NCBI RefSeq assembly: GCF_032108445.1
Contig: NZ_CP134876.1
Location: 4,340,001 to 4,404,000 of the forward strand
Length of the DNA stretch: 64,000 nucleotides
Origin: Micromonospora halotolerans
GTDB lineage: Bacteria > Actinomycetota > Actinomycetes > Mycobacteriales > Micromonosporaceae
Direction of reading: 5' to 3'
The notes below the pieces were generated by a model. It saw only the letters and a program-made list of their open reading frames with translations. It was not told where the DNA came from and ran no database searches. The translations under genes and the position numbers were made by a program. Below, piece by piece: positions 10,065 to 18,501 of the stretch; positions within the stretch are counted from its first letter, which is position 1, and each line of letters begins with the position of its first letter.

Positions 10065-13000
10065 TCAGTCAACGAGGTAGTGGGCTTCGATGTAGGCGAC
10101 GGTGGAGTCGTACGGCTCCCCGACCGGCTTCAATCTGTACCGGCGGAAGACTGCGGCGGTGGCGCGGCGGACGCCTCGGTTGCGAGCGTCTGCGTTGTCC
10201 CATGATTGGGCGAGGGTTCGGGTGACCACCTGGTCGATCTCCTCGGCCAGGTTCCTCTCGGTGACAGTGAGGCCGGAGGGTGCGTGGTCATGGATGATCC
10301 GCGACAGGACGCCTACGTGGTCGTCGTCCAGCACTACAATGGCTTCGTCGGGGTGCTTCTCGGCGTTCACGATGGCGCGGGCGATCCGGAGTGCTTCGGA
10401 CAGGAACTCCAGGGCGTCCTGGGCGTTCTGGATGATCCGGTCCCGCAGCAGCCTGATCCGCTCCGCGAGGGCGGTGTACTTCGCAGACCCCGGTTCGACA
10501 CCCCTTTCGAGGGCGGCCTTGATGTGGTCCAGGATTTCCGCCGCGGACGGCGGCGTCTTGTCGTCACCGTCGCCCTTGTTGGGCTTGGGGCGGACCAGGG
10601 CCATCAGCTCTTTGAGGACGGCGATGCCCTGGGCGTCCAGGACGAGGGCTTCTTCCTGGGAGGCGACCACGGAGAAGGAGTGGACGTGGGCGTTGATGAT
10701 CTCCAGGACCATCGGCCCCAGCTCGCCCAGCCGTTCCTTCCTCTCCTCGTCGGAGGACTTTTTGAACAGGGTCGTGTACACGGACCCGAACAGGCCGAAG
10801 CCGTCCCGGTACTTGGCGACCCGCTTGTCGGTGTTGATGAGCGGGTACAGGCGGGCCAGGAGCCGGTAGTCCTTGGAGAACACCTCGGCGGCGCCGGGGT
10901 TAGCGTGGAGGAAGACGTTGATGGCCCGCACGGATTCGTAGCCGTGGACCGTGAGGTCTAGGCCGTTGACGTCCGCGAGGAGGTCTTCGATGCGGGCGAA
11001 GGTGGTGCGGAACTCGGCGACCAGCTCGGACAGATCGGTGACGAACCCGCCGCCCTTCTTGCCGGCCCCTTCCGCGGTGGGGTCGACAACGGCCCGCTGG
11101 ACCTCTTCGGCCAAGCCGATGTAGTCCACCACCACGCCGCAGGTCTTCACGAATCCGGTCGGGGACACCCAGGTGCGGTTCGGGCGGGTGATCGCCTGGA
11201 ACAAGGTGTGGGCCTTCATCGGCTTGTCCAGGTAGAGGACGCCCTCATTCGGGGCGTCGAACCCGGTCATCAGCTTCGCGGTGACCACCAGGAAGCACAG
11301 CGGGTCGTCCGGGGTGAGGAACCGCCGCTTCTGCTCCTCCTCTTCGGCCTCCGAGAGCTGGTACGGCCGCATGGCGCGGTCCTCGTCCTTCGAGTCCGAG
11401 ACGGAGATGTTCACCTCGGCGATGATCCGGTCGTGCTTCCCGACCTCGGCGAGCACCTGTGACGCCTCGAAGCCGGCCAGCAGCTCGTTGATCTTGTCCG
11501 TGTACGCCACGGCTAGTTCGCGGTTGTAGGCGACGACCTGGGCCTTGAGGCCGTTGCGGTAGGCGCCGGCTAGGTAGTGGTCGACGATGTCCTGGCAGAC
11601 CGTGTGGATGCGATCGGGGTTGGCGAACACCGAGGTGAGGCGTCCGAACTTGCGGGACAGGGCCTCGCGGTCGGGGTCGTCGAGGTCGAAGTCGTCGGCG
11701 AACTGGTCGAACTCAGCCTGCAACTCCTGGTCGTTCATTTCGAAGGAGACCGGGTGCGGGTCCAGCATGACCGGGACGGTCGCCTCGTCCAGCAGAGATC
11801 GGGACACCGAGTACCGGTGTAGCACCCTGCCCGGGTCGGTCTCCTCGCCGAAGAGGGCGAAGGTGTCGGTGGCGAGGTTCCTGACGGGGGTGCCGGTCAT
11901 GCCGAAGAACTTTGCATTCGGCAATGCTGCGCGCATCTGCCCGGCCAGGGACTTCGACTTGACGAGCAATCTCCCCCCTTCCCGGCTGACAGCCTGGGTG
12001 CGGTGAGCCTCGTCGACCATCACGATGATGTTGCTCCGGGTCGACAGGTCCTTGCCAGCGTCGGCGAACTTGTGGATGGTCGTGGAGATGATGCCGCGTA
12101 CGTCGTCGGCTAGCAGCGAGCGCAACTCCTGGCTGGTGGCGGGCTGGTGGAAGTATGCGTGCCCCATCGCGGAGGTGAACACGCCGGAGGTCTGCCGGAC
12201 GAGCTGGGTTCGGTCCGAGAGCAAGATGATCGTGGGTGACTCGGTGCGGGTGTCGGCCAGCAGCAGTGAGGCGGCGAACACCATCAGCAGCGTCTTCCCG
12301 GAGCCTTGGTGGTGCCAGATCAGGCCCTTCGACCCGTCCTCCAGGACGCGCTCGTGGATCAGGTGCGCGGCCTCCATCTGCGGGTAGCGGGGCAGATACT
12401 TCTTGTCCACTCCACCACCGGAGGTGTCGAAGAGGGCGAAGTTCTCCAGCATGTCCAGGACGGTGGCCGGGTTGAGCAGCAGCTCGACGGAGCGGTGCAC
12501 GTCGGCCTGGCCGGACAGGTTCTCGTCGTCGGCGGTGGACCGGAACGGCTGCCACAGGTTCAGGGGCGCGCCAACGGCAGCGAACCGCAACTTCAGCCCG
12601 TCCGAGGCAACCGCGAAGACATTGGGGGTGAAGAACCACGGGTATTCGGTGGCGTAGACGTCGTTGATCTCGCGCGCAGCGTTGGCCCACCCGGACTTCG
12701 CGGTCGGCGACTTCACCTCGACCACCACCAGCGGCAGCCCGTTGACCCAGAACACGAGGTCGAACCGGCGGGAGGTCTTGCCGGGAACGGTGATGGTCAC
12801 CTCGTCCGACACGATCAGCGTGTTTGCGGTCGGGTGCTGGAAGTCGATGACCTTCAGGGCGTGCCACGCGCCGTCGGCGTCCCGGAACTCCTTATGCCCG
12901 CGCAGCAGGCGTAGCACCTGCTCGTTGGCCCGCACCAGCCCGCCTTCAACAGCGTTCACCGTGGCGATGATCTCCTCGACCACCGCGTCCACGTCGAACC

Positions 13001-13172
13001 CGTCGATCACCCCAGGATTGAGCCGAACGATGGCATCCCGCAGCTGGCCAGCGACGACCGTCTGCGTCGTCTCACGCGGCAGCGACCTGCCCGCTGTGAA
13101 ACGCCAGCCCATCGGGAGCGACCACTGAATTACCAGGTTCTGGAACTCACGCTCTCGAATGCCCTTCGCCAC
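10065..13172 (-). CDS. hsdR: Type I restriction endonuclease subunit R (ATP-dependent translocase and nuclease)
   Basis: HsdR, 1035 residues, is the motor and nuclease subunit that works with HsdM and HsdS to cut foreign DNA lacking the host methyl mark. The N-terminal nuclease core shows the RFDLVFWVNGLPLVVVEVKS pattern (Asp, Glu-x-Lys). The helicase shows Walker A (HQGSGKT), a DEAH box (MVDEAHRTQ), the GMTGTPVRN motif and a late QAITRPNRTW motif VI-like segment. The C-terminal third is helical and probably binds the methylase. The start is GTG, three bases after the hsdS stop, so the gene is translationally coupled as the last of hsdM-hsdS-hsdR. Length and motif set are normal, and nothing suggests inactivation. 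Confidence 0.95.
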   Translation of the reverse strand: MAKGIREREFQNLVIQWSLPMGWRFTAGRSLPRETTQTVVAGQLRDAIVRLNPGVIDGFDVDAVVEEIIATVNAVEGGLVRANEQVLRLLRGHKEFRDADGAWHALKVIDFQHPTANTLIVSDEVTITVPGKTSRRFDLVFWVNGLPLVVVEVKSPTAKSGWANAAREINDVYATEYPWFFTPNVFAVASDGLKLRFAAVGAPLNLWQPFRSTADDENLSGQADVHRSVELLLNPATVLDMLENFALFDTSGGGVDKKYLPRYPQMEAAHLIHERVLEDGSKGLIWHHQGSGKTLLMVFAASLLLADTRTESPTIILLSDRTQLVRQTSGVFTSAMGHAYFHQPATSQELRSLLADDVRGIISTTIHKFADAGKDLSTRSNIIVMVDEAHRTQAVSREGGRLLVKSKSLAGQMRAALPNAKFFGMTGTPVRNLATDTFALFGEETDPGRVLHRYSVSRSLLDEATVPVMLDPHPVSFEMNDQELQAEFDQFADDFDLDDPDREALSRKFGRLTSVFANPDRIHTVCQDIVDHYLAGAYRNGLKAQVVAYNRELAVAYTDKINELLAGFEASQVLAEVGKHDRIIAEVNISVSDSKDEDRAMRPYQLSEAEEEEQKRRFLTPDDPLCFLVVTAKLMTGFDAPNEGVLYLDKPMKAHTLFQAITRPNRTWVSPTGFVKTCGVVVDYIGLAEEVQRAVVDPTAEGAGKKGGGFVTDLSELVAEFRTTFARIEDLLADVNGLDLTVHGYESVRAINVFLHANPGAAEVFSKDYRLLARLYPLINTDKRVAKYRDGFGLFGSVYTTLFKKSSDEERKERLGELGPMVLEIINAHVHSFSVVASQEEALVLDAQGIAVLKELMALVRPKPNKGDGDDKTPPSAAEILDHIKAALERGVEPGSAKYTALAERIRLLRDRIIQNAQDALEFLSEALRIARAIVNAEKHPDEAIVVLDDDHVGVLSRIIHDHAPSGLTVTERNLAEEIDQVVTRTLAQSWDNADARNRGVRRATAAVFRRYRLKPVGEPYDSTVAYIEAHYLVD

Positions 13173-13175
13173 GGC

Positions 13176-14384
13176 TCAAGCCTCCAGTTCGGCAGCCTCG
13201 ATATCGATGGTGCGGTCGAGCAGTCCGGACAGCAGGGCCGCCCGGACTTCACGGAGACGGGAGGCCTCTGTGCGAGTCGCCTGCAAGGCCGACTCCATCG
13301 CGTCAAGTTCCACAGCCATCTCGCGTTGGCGGTCGAGTGACGGCAGGTGCACGGCCATGCCCTTCGCCCGTTTGGCGCTGATGTGCTTAATGTTGGTGCC
13401 CCCCGCGACGTCGAGGAAGGCCCTGGACTCGTAGGCCCACATGCTCCAGTGGAAGACAAACTCAGGGATGCAGACGCCGTCGAGCGCCCGGAGACGGAGC
13501 AGGGTCATCTGGGTGCAGACGGGTGCTGGCAGCTCGTCCCGCCACATGGCGGGCATCCCCACCGCATTCGCGCTTGCGCTTCCCTCGGAAACCAAAACGT
13601 CGCCGTAGCGAAGGCCGAACTTCTCGCGCTCCGCAGGGTGGTAGTTCATCTCCAGCACGTCGGACAGGTCGAGTGTCCCGTAGCCAACGTTCGCGGAACG
13701 CAGGTAGGGCGTCATGTAGGGGCCGGTCGCCCTGTCGGGTGTCCTGCGCACGCCGGTGGAGAAGTCGAAGGCGTGCTCGGCCCTCACGGCTTCAACCGAG
13801 CCGTCGGTGATGAGGTCGGCTCGTCGGCGACGCAGAACCGCTGTCAGCGCTCCCGCCTCGGCGTCGAGTGCGGTGATCTGGTCGTCCACCGCACCGATGA
13901 CCTCGACGATCCGCTCTTGCGTGGGTGCGGGCGCCAGGGTGAGGGTAGCGGCGTAGAACTCGTTCAGGCGGACGTTGAGCAGGCCGTGGGCACGCGCACC
14001 CTCCCGGAGCATGCCAGCGAGCGAGCCAAAGAACTGGTCCGAGTTGAGGGCAAGCTCCAGGTACTCGGGAAGTGCAGCCCCGTCCTTGGCCTCGAACACG
14101 AAGTACAGCGGGGAGACGATGCCCGGCTCGTCGCTGAGGTTACGAGCCACCGTGCCGTACGCGGCCGACTTGGACGTGCTCTTGTTGTAGACGAACTGCC
14201 CCGGCGCAACAACGTAGTAGCCCGAGGTGTCTTTGCTGGCGACCTTCTTTGTGAAGAATGATTCCTGCGCGATCAGCCCGTGCTCGGCGGAGACGGTCAG
14301 AACCTTCTCGTTGGTGCCGTCCACGTTCTTGGTCGTGACGCGCGTGACGACTTCCGACAGCGAGACCTGCCGCCAGTCACTCAT
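13176..14384 (-). CDS. hsdS: Type I restriction-modification specificity subunit
   Basis: HsdS, 402 residues, sets the bipartite DNA target of the type I system. It has two target recognition domains, residues about 1-170 (starting MSDWRQVSLSEVV) and about 205-370. Each is followed by a helical spacer rich in Glu, Arg and Leu (first QERIVEVIGAVDDQITALDA, second DRQREMAVELDAMESALQ). The start ATG at 14384 overlaps the end of hsdM by 8 bases (ATGAGTGA). The reading frame stays open 79 codons further upstream, but that part is the shadow of hsdM. HsdS genes are often shuffled; nothing here shows inverted copies or phase variation. Confidence 0.93.
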   Translation of the reverse strand: MSDWRQVSLSEVVTRVTTKNVDGTNEKVLTVSAEHGLIAQESFFTKKVASKDTSGYYVVAPGQFVYNKSTSKSAAYGTVARNLSDEPGIVSPLYFVFEAKDGAALPEYLELALNSDQFFGSLAGMLREGARAHGLLNVRLNEFYAATLTLAPAPTQERIVEVIGAVDDQITALDAEAGALTAVLRRRRADLITDGSVEAVRAEHAFDFSTGVRRTPDRATGPYMTPYLRSANVGYGTLDLSDVLEMNYHPAEREKFGLRYGDVLVSEGSASANAVGMPAMWRDELPAPVCTQMTLLRLRALDGVCIPEFVFHWSMWAYESRAFLDVAGGTNIKHISAKRAKGMAVHLPSLDRQREMAVELDAMESALQATRTEASRLREVRAALLSGLLDRTIDIEAAELEA

Positions 14385-15951
14385 CGAAGCCCTCGATCCC
14401 GGCGGCAGCCAAGACGGCGAGCATGCGCTGCTCAGTCTTCTGGCGCTCGGCTCGAGCGATGTTGTAGGCGTCGATGAGAGTTCCGAGGTCTTCCTGCTCG
14501 GCGGCGGCCTGCTTGACGTAACGGCCGATGTTGAGGTCGTACCCGTTCGCCACGATCTCCGTGGTGCGGACGAACCGCGCCGAGAGGCCGCCCTCTCCGT
14601 CGGGGTCGACCGGGTTGCCATCGGCGTCGAATTTCGACTGGTAGGCCGTCACCGTGTCGGCGATGTCGGCGTCGGTGAGGACGTTGCGGTTCTTGGCCTT
14701 AATGAACCGCTTGGAGGCGTCGATGAACGGCACCCCGTCCCGCCGCTCTTCGGCCTTGGTGCCAGGGGCACGGAACACGAGGATGCAGGTCGGGATGGCA
14801 GTCGAATAGAAGAGGTTCGCCGGCAGGCCGATTACAGCTTCCAGGAGGTCGTCGTCCAGGACACGCTGACGGATGGCTGCTTCCTGGCCACCGCGGAAGA
14901 GGACGCCGTGGGGTAGGACGACACCGGCGCGCCCCTTGCTTGGGTCCATCGACGCGATCATGTGCTGTACGAACGCCCAGTCGGCCGACGACTGCGGGGC
15001 GACACCACCGATGGCGCGCAGGTCCTTGGTCCAGGGCTTCCACTTTAGACTGTAGGGCGGGTTGGCGACGATCACATCGAACTGCGCGATGGACCCGTCC
15101 GGCTTCTTGAAGCGCGGGTCCTTGAGGGTGTCGCCGACTTCGACTTGGAACTGGGTGAGGTTGTGCATGAAGAGGTTCATGCGTGCCACACCCGCAGTGT
15201 CCGGTACGGCCTCCTGCCCGTACAGCTTGAGCGTGTAGCCACGGCCGCCGTGGGCCTTCAGGAGGTTCGCGGAGGCGATGAGCATGCCGCCCGACCCGCA
15301 GGTCGGGTCGTATACCGATTCGAAGCTCTTGGCGGCCAGGACTTCGACGATTAGCTCGACGACCTCGCGCGGGGTGAAGAACTGGCCGGCGCGGGTGCCA
15401 GACCCGTCAGAGAACCGCTTCAGCAGGTACTCGTACGCCCCACCGAGCACGTCGTGGGACATGTTGCCCTCGTGCATCTTCGGGGTGCGGTCCATCGCCT
15501 GCATGACCGCCGCCAACACTTCCCCCGACAGGACCTCTTCTGAGGTCCAAGTCATGGACCCGAACAGGCGGGAGAACTTGTCAGGGTTGGCCGTCTCGAT
15601 GGCTTGCAGGGAGGCGCGGACCCGCTGGCCGAGGCCGGGCTGGGTAATGGTGGCAAGGATGGACGACCAGGAGGCGCGACGCTGCTGGACGGTGCCGGGG
15701 TGGATGAACGGAATCTCGAACGATTGGTAGTCGCGGTACTCGATCTCGTGGGCTTCCTCGGCGGAGAGGCCGTCCAGGCCCTCGTTGTCGGCCAGGAACT
15801 CCTGGTGGTGGTGCTCCCAGGTGTCCGACAGGTACTTCCAGAACATCAGCGGGAAGACGACCGAGGCGTATTGCGCTTCGGGCATCGCCACGCGCAGCTC
15901 GTCGGCGGCGTCCCATAACCGGTTCTCGATCTCCTGCTGGGTCACTGCCAT
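14377..15951 (-). CDS. hsdM: Type I restriction-modification methyltransferase subunit (N6-adenine)
   Basis: HsdM, 524 residues, methylates adenine in the target chosen by HsdS and is required by HsdR. The protein begins with the N-terminal helical domain (ENRLWDAADELR). The SAM-binding motif I is YDPTCGSGGMLI at about residue 218, and the catalytic motif IV is VANPPYS at about residue 300. Both are intact. It is first in the operon. The upstream region holds an inverted repeat at 16031-16052 that could bind a regulator. The ATG at 15951 is used here; a GTG two codons later is an alternative. Confidence 0.95.
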   Translation of the reverse strand: MAVTQQEIENRLWDAADELRVAMPEAQYASVVFPLMFWKYLSDTWEHHHQEFLADNEGLDGLSAEEAHEIEYRDYQSFEIPFIHPGTVQQRRASWSSILATITQPGLGQRVRASLQAIETANPDKFSRLFGSMTWTSEEVLSGEVLAAVMQAMDRTPKMHEGNMSHDVLGGAYEYLLKRFSDGSGTRAGQFFTPREVVELIVEVLAAKSFESVYDPTCGSGGMLIASANLLKAHGGRGYTLKLYGQEAVPDTAGVARMNLFMHNLTQFQVEVGDTLKDPRFKKPDGSIAQFDVIVANPPYSLKWKPWTKDLRAIGGVAPQSSADWAFVQHMIASMDPSKGRAGVVLPHGVLFRGGQEAAIRQRVLDDDLLEAVIGLPANLFYSTAIPTCILVFRAPGTKAEERRDGVPFIDASKRFIKAKNRNVLTDADIADTVTAYQSKFDADGNPVDPDGEGGLSARFVRTTEIVANGYDLNIGRYVKQAAAEQEDLGTLIDAYNIARAERQKTEQRMLAVLAAAGIEGFDE

Positions 15952-16030
15952 CAGTCGGGGTGTCCTTGCTCGTCAGGGGTGGCGACCCGAAGGCCGCAGT
16001 GTTCCTCGCTGCTCACCCTATTTCGGGCGT

Positions 16031-16052
16031 GCCCGGCATGTACACGCCGGGC
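16031..16052. promoter_or_regulatory. Inverted repeat upstream of hsdM
   Basis: Arms GCCCGGC and GCCGGGC flank an 8-base centre containing TGTACA, inside the gap between hsdM and the divergently reading context. It may be an operator for the RM operon or part of a terminator for the gene at 16149-16574. No T-run follows, so an operator is somewhat more likely. This is inference only. Confidence 0.3.
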
Positions 16053-16148
16053 GTGTCCTGCCAGGTGAATACACGCGGCGCGTTTTGTCCCCGTTCGATC
16101 GCTCCGCTCGCCCGGCCACCGCTCGCTGAGCAGCCATCGCGTTCACGA

Positions 16149-16574
16149 TTAGTCGGACTTGGAGGGTGCGTCGCCGATGCCGTCCCGGCGAATGAGCGCC
16201 AGCCTTTCGTCTAGCGCCTGTTTTTCGCGCTGCCATGCGAGGCGCATCTGTTCGCGGCCCTCCGGAGTTTGCAGCCTCCAGAGGTATTGGCTCACGCCGG
16301 CTGGTCGGCCGTCCCATCCCGGACCCCACGATGCCTTGCGCCATGTCACGCGGTCGTGGCAGAGCTCATACAGTCGGTTACGGATGTACGACAAGCTCCA
16401 CGAGTCGTAATGCTCGAGCTCGCCCCACTCGTCCTGGAACACGATTCGCGTGCGCCCGGTCTTGACTTCCGCCTGCACTTGCCAGGTCGTCATTTCTCCG
16501 TGCTCGGCGAGTAGTTTGAGGATTTCGCGCTCGACTGCCTCTTGCATTTCTCGTGCCGCTTGCCTCCTGCTCAC
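16149..16574 (-). CDS. Hypothetical protein with winged-helix-like N-terminus
   Basis: The product is 141 residues with no family I can name. Residues 10-90 (a VEREILKLLAEHGEMTTWQV segment, then SLSYIRNRLYELCHDRVTWR) have the helix pattern of a winged-helix DNA-binding domain. The C-terminal part is charged and helical. The GTG start at 16574 has no clear ribosome binding site but lies 9 bases after TAAGAT, as in leaderless actinobacterial transcripts. A start at the internal ATG after an AGGAGG at about 16560 is possible. The gene reads in the same direction as hsdM, about 200 bases upstream of it, so it might regulate the RM operon (inference). Confidence 0.55.
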   Translation of the reverse strand: MSRRQAAREMQEAVEREILKLLAEHGEMTTWQVQAEVKTGRTRIVFQDEWGELEHYDSWSLSYIRNRLYELCHDRVTWRKASWGPGWDGRPAGVSQYLWRLQTPEGREQMRLAWQREKQALDERLALIRRDGIGDAPSKSD

Positions 16575-16689
16575 GAGTTGTTGATCTTAGTCGCTGCCAC
16601 CCGACGTGTTCCTCCTCCAATCAGGTCGCCATCGCTGGGATGTACGGCTGCTCAACACAGCAGGGGCCGCTGAGCGGGCCGCCAGGGGG

Positions 16690-16900
16690 TAGGCGGTACC
16701 GGAGGGAGACGGCGCGGCAAGACTGCGGGGGCGTCCCTGAGGAGGCCTGGTTCGCTACGAAGCTTGCTCTGGCCCGGCAGATGATCGCCGCCGCGTTGAA
16801 CGCCGGCGTCCCGGCCGGTCGGGTGACCAGCGACGAGGTCTACGGCGCCGACCCCGGCCTGCGTGCTGACCTCGAGCAGCGTGCGATCCGCACTACGTGA
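16690..16900 (+). pseudogene. IS701-family transposase remnant (central segment)
   Basis: The plus-strand translation contains GVPEEAWFATKLALARQMI, followed by AGVPAGRVTSDEVYGADPGL. This is the second catalytic Asp region (DEVYG) of IS701-family transposases. Both ends are missing, and the frame runs out at 16900 next to the converging gene. It is in opposite orientation to the C-terminal scrap of the same family at 9800-9958. Nothing else is recognised in the 16575-16892 gap. Confidence 0.6.
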
Positions 16901-18143
16901 TGACTTCGTCGAGGCCTGGCATACCAGGGCGAGGCCCAGTCACCCCAGCAAGGGAGCCCATCCGATACCCGCTGGGGGGCACCCTCCTAAGCCTCGCCGT
17001 GGCAAACTCAAACGATCGCTGGCTGTCCTGAGTCGCGAACAACAGAAGCATCCCTGACAACAGCGAGAACGCGTCGCCTCGGACCCGCTGCGGATCCGGC
17101 TCGAAGACGGCCGCCGGATAGCCACTCTCATCGACCAGCAGCACCCCGCCAGCGTACCGAGGATCGGCTGTACTCCAGCCCACGTCCGCTTGGATTCCGT
17201 GCGCCGCTTGAAGCATGGCTATGGCAGTTGCAATCTCGGGCTGGCGGGCAAGTCGATCACGCCGAGCCGCAGCGATCGGGTCGGAACGTGCCGCGGCCTC
17301 TGCCTCGATGGCCGCTCGCAGCACCTCCGCCCTGGAGGCCGCATTCGTCCTCCGGGCAGAGGCCCTGCGGCGTTCCTGTGCCCACTGCCACGCTGCCTCA
17401 CGGCCGTCGGTGAAGAAGTCAACTTCCGCCTGTACGTACTGAGGTGCTGTCCAGATCACCGCCACCGGTTGCTGTGGACACCGCAAGGGCGGGACACGTG
17501 GCACATGCGGAATCACCCGGCCGGTAAACATCAACCCCAGAAACCGGGCGAGCGGCAACGTAGGCACCACGTCCCAGCTACCGCTGCTGAACCGCGCCAC
17601 GCCCTCGACGACAGCGAGCCCAATGCCGTCAGCGTGGGCAAGCCGAACGGACGGAACCGCCCCGAGCCAGGGCGCCCGCAGCCGGTCGGTAAACCAGCAG
17701 CAGGAAATGCCTTCTGCTCGCATCCGCTCAGTCCGCGCGAGGAGATTCGAAACCGTGATGGCTGCCAGCTGCGCCTCAAGCGCAAACTCCTCGCCACCGT
17801 CGGCACGGGCGAGCACATCAGCCCGCCAAGCACCCGTGGGCGAGCGCACCTCAAGCTCGGCCCACGCGCCAGCGTCTCGGGCCGCCTGGGCCAGCTCGAG
17901 CTTGAGGAGGTGATGGGCCTCGGACTCTCGTCCTGATGCACAGGCTGGAGCGCCAGGAGCGTGGGCGAAGAATCGAAACCCCGTCCGGGCCACCTTGGCA
18001 TACATTGCATGGCCGCACTCATCACAAGCCAGTGGTGCGGGAGGCCGAACCTTCCACACCGCGTCCCAGCTACGCGCGCATCCCAGGTCCGGCAGATGCG
18101 CGAGAACCGTTCCCCAATGCTGGTGCACCGCTCGGAATGCCAC
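16893..18143 (-). CDS. CoiA-like nuclease family protein
   Basis: The product is 416 residues. It begins with a zinc-ribbon half (CDECGHAMYAKV), then RFFAHAPGAPACASGRESEA with an HH pair. The nuclease-like core follows (WAELEVRSPTGAWRADVLA, then FALEAQLAAITV), matching the Asp and E-x-Q/K pattern of the CoiA branch of PD-(D/E)XK enzymes. Actinobacterial members of this family are common in accessory regions and are often called competence protein CoiA, although a role in transformation is not shown. The C-terminal half is variable and rich in Ala and Arg. The start is GTG at 18143. Neighbours are RM and STAND genes, so a defence or DNA-processing job is plausible but not demonstrated. Confidence 0.65.
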   Translation of the reverse strand: MAFRAVHQHWGTVLAHLPDLGCARSWDAVWKVRPPAPLACDECGHAMYAKVARTGFRFFAHAPGAPACASGRESEAHHLLKLELAQAARDAGAWAELEVRSPTGAWRADVLARADGGEEFALEAQLAAITVSNLLARTERMRAEGISCCWFTDRLRAPWLGAVPSVRLAHADGIGLAVVEGVARFSSGSWDVVPTLPLARFLGLMFTGRVIPHVPRVPPLRCPQQPVAVIWTAPQYVQAEVDFFTDGREAAWQWAQERRRASARRTNAASRAEVLRAAIEAEAAARSDPIAAARRDRLARQPEIATAIAMLQAAHGIQADVGWSTADPRYAGGVLLVDESGYPAAVFEPDPQRVRGDAFSLLSGMLLLFATQDSQRSFEFATARLRRVPPSGYRMGSLAGVTGPRPGMPGLDEVIT

Positions 18144-18501
18144 CAGGTTCCCCCTAGTCAGACCAGCGGAAGCCTACCGGGAAGAGGAACGTAAAGATCT
18201 CCTGCAGGCAGCCGGCCGCCGACTACCTCCGACGTCCGCAAACACTGAGCCTTCACCAAGCTGATCTAGCTGTCGACGGTCCTCATCGCGGAGGCAGCGC
18301 TGGACGGCACGGCGTCAGGGGGCGCGCCGGTACGCCTCGCCCAAGACGTCTTGCATCAGCTCGATCGGATCGGCGAACGTCACCGCGCCGTCGCCGGCAC
18401 GGCCTCGAGTTCGGCTTCTGGACGGAGGATCGGCGCTGCTGCGGGCGGCCGAGGGGTTCGTGTTGAGAACGGGTCGCGGACTCCGATGGCGGGCCGGATC
18501 G
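18144..18501. other. Stretch without a convincing gene
   Basis: There are 358 bases between the CoiA-like gene and the STAND gene. On the minus strand, 18315-18380 encodes a protein-like tail (VTFADPIELMQDVLGEAYRR) ending at a stop, with no credible start. It may be a gene remnant. I see no RNA gene or repeat. Confidence 0.3.
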
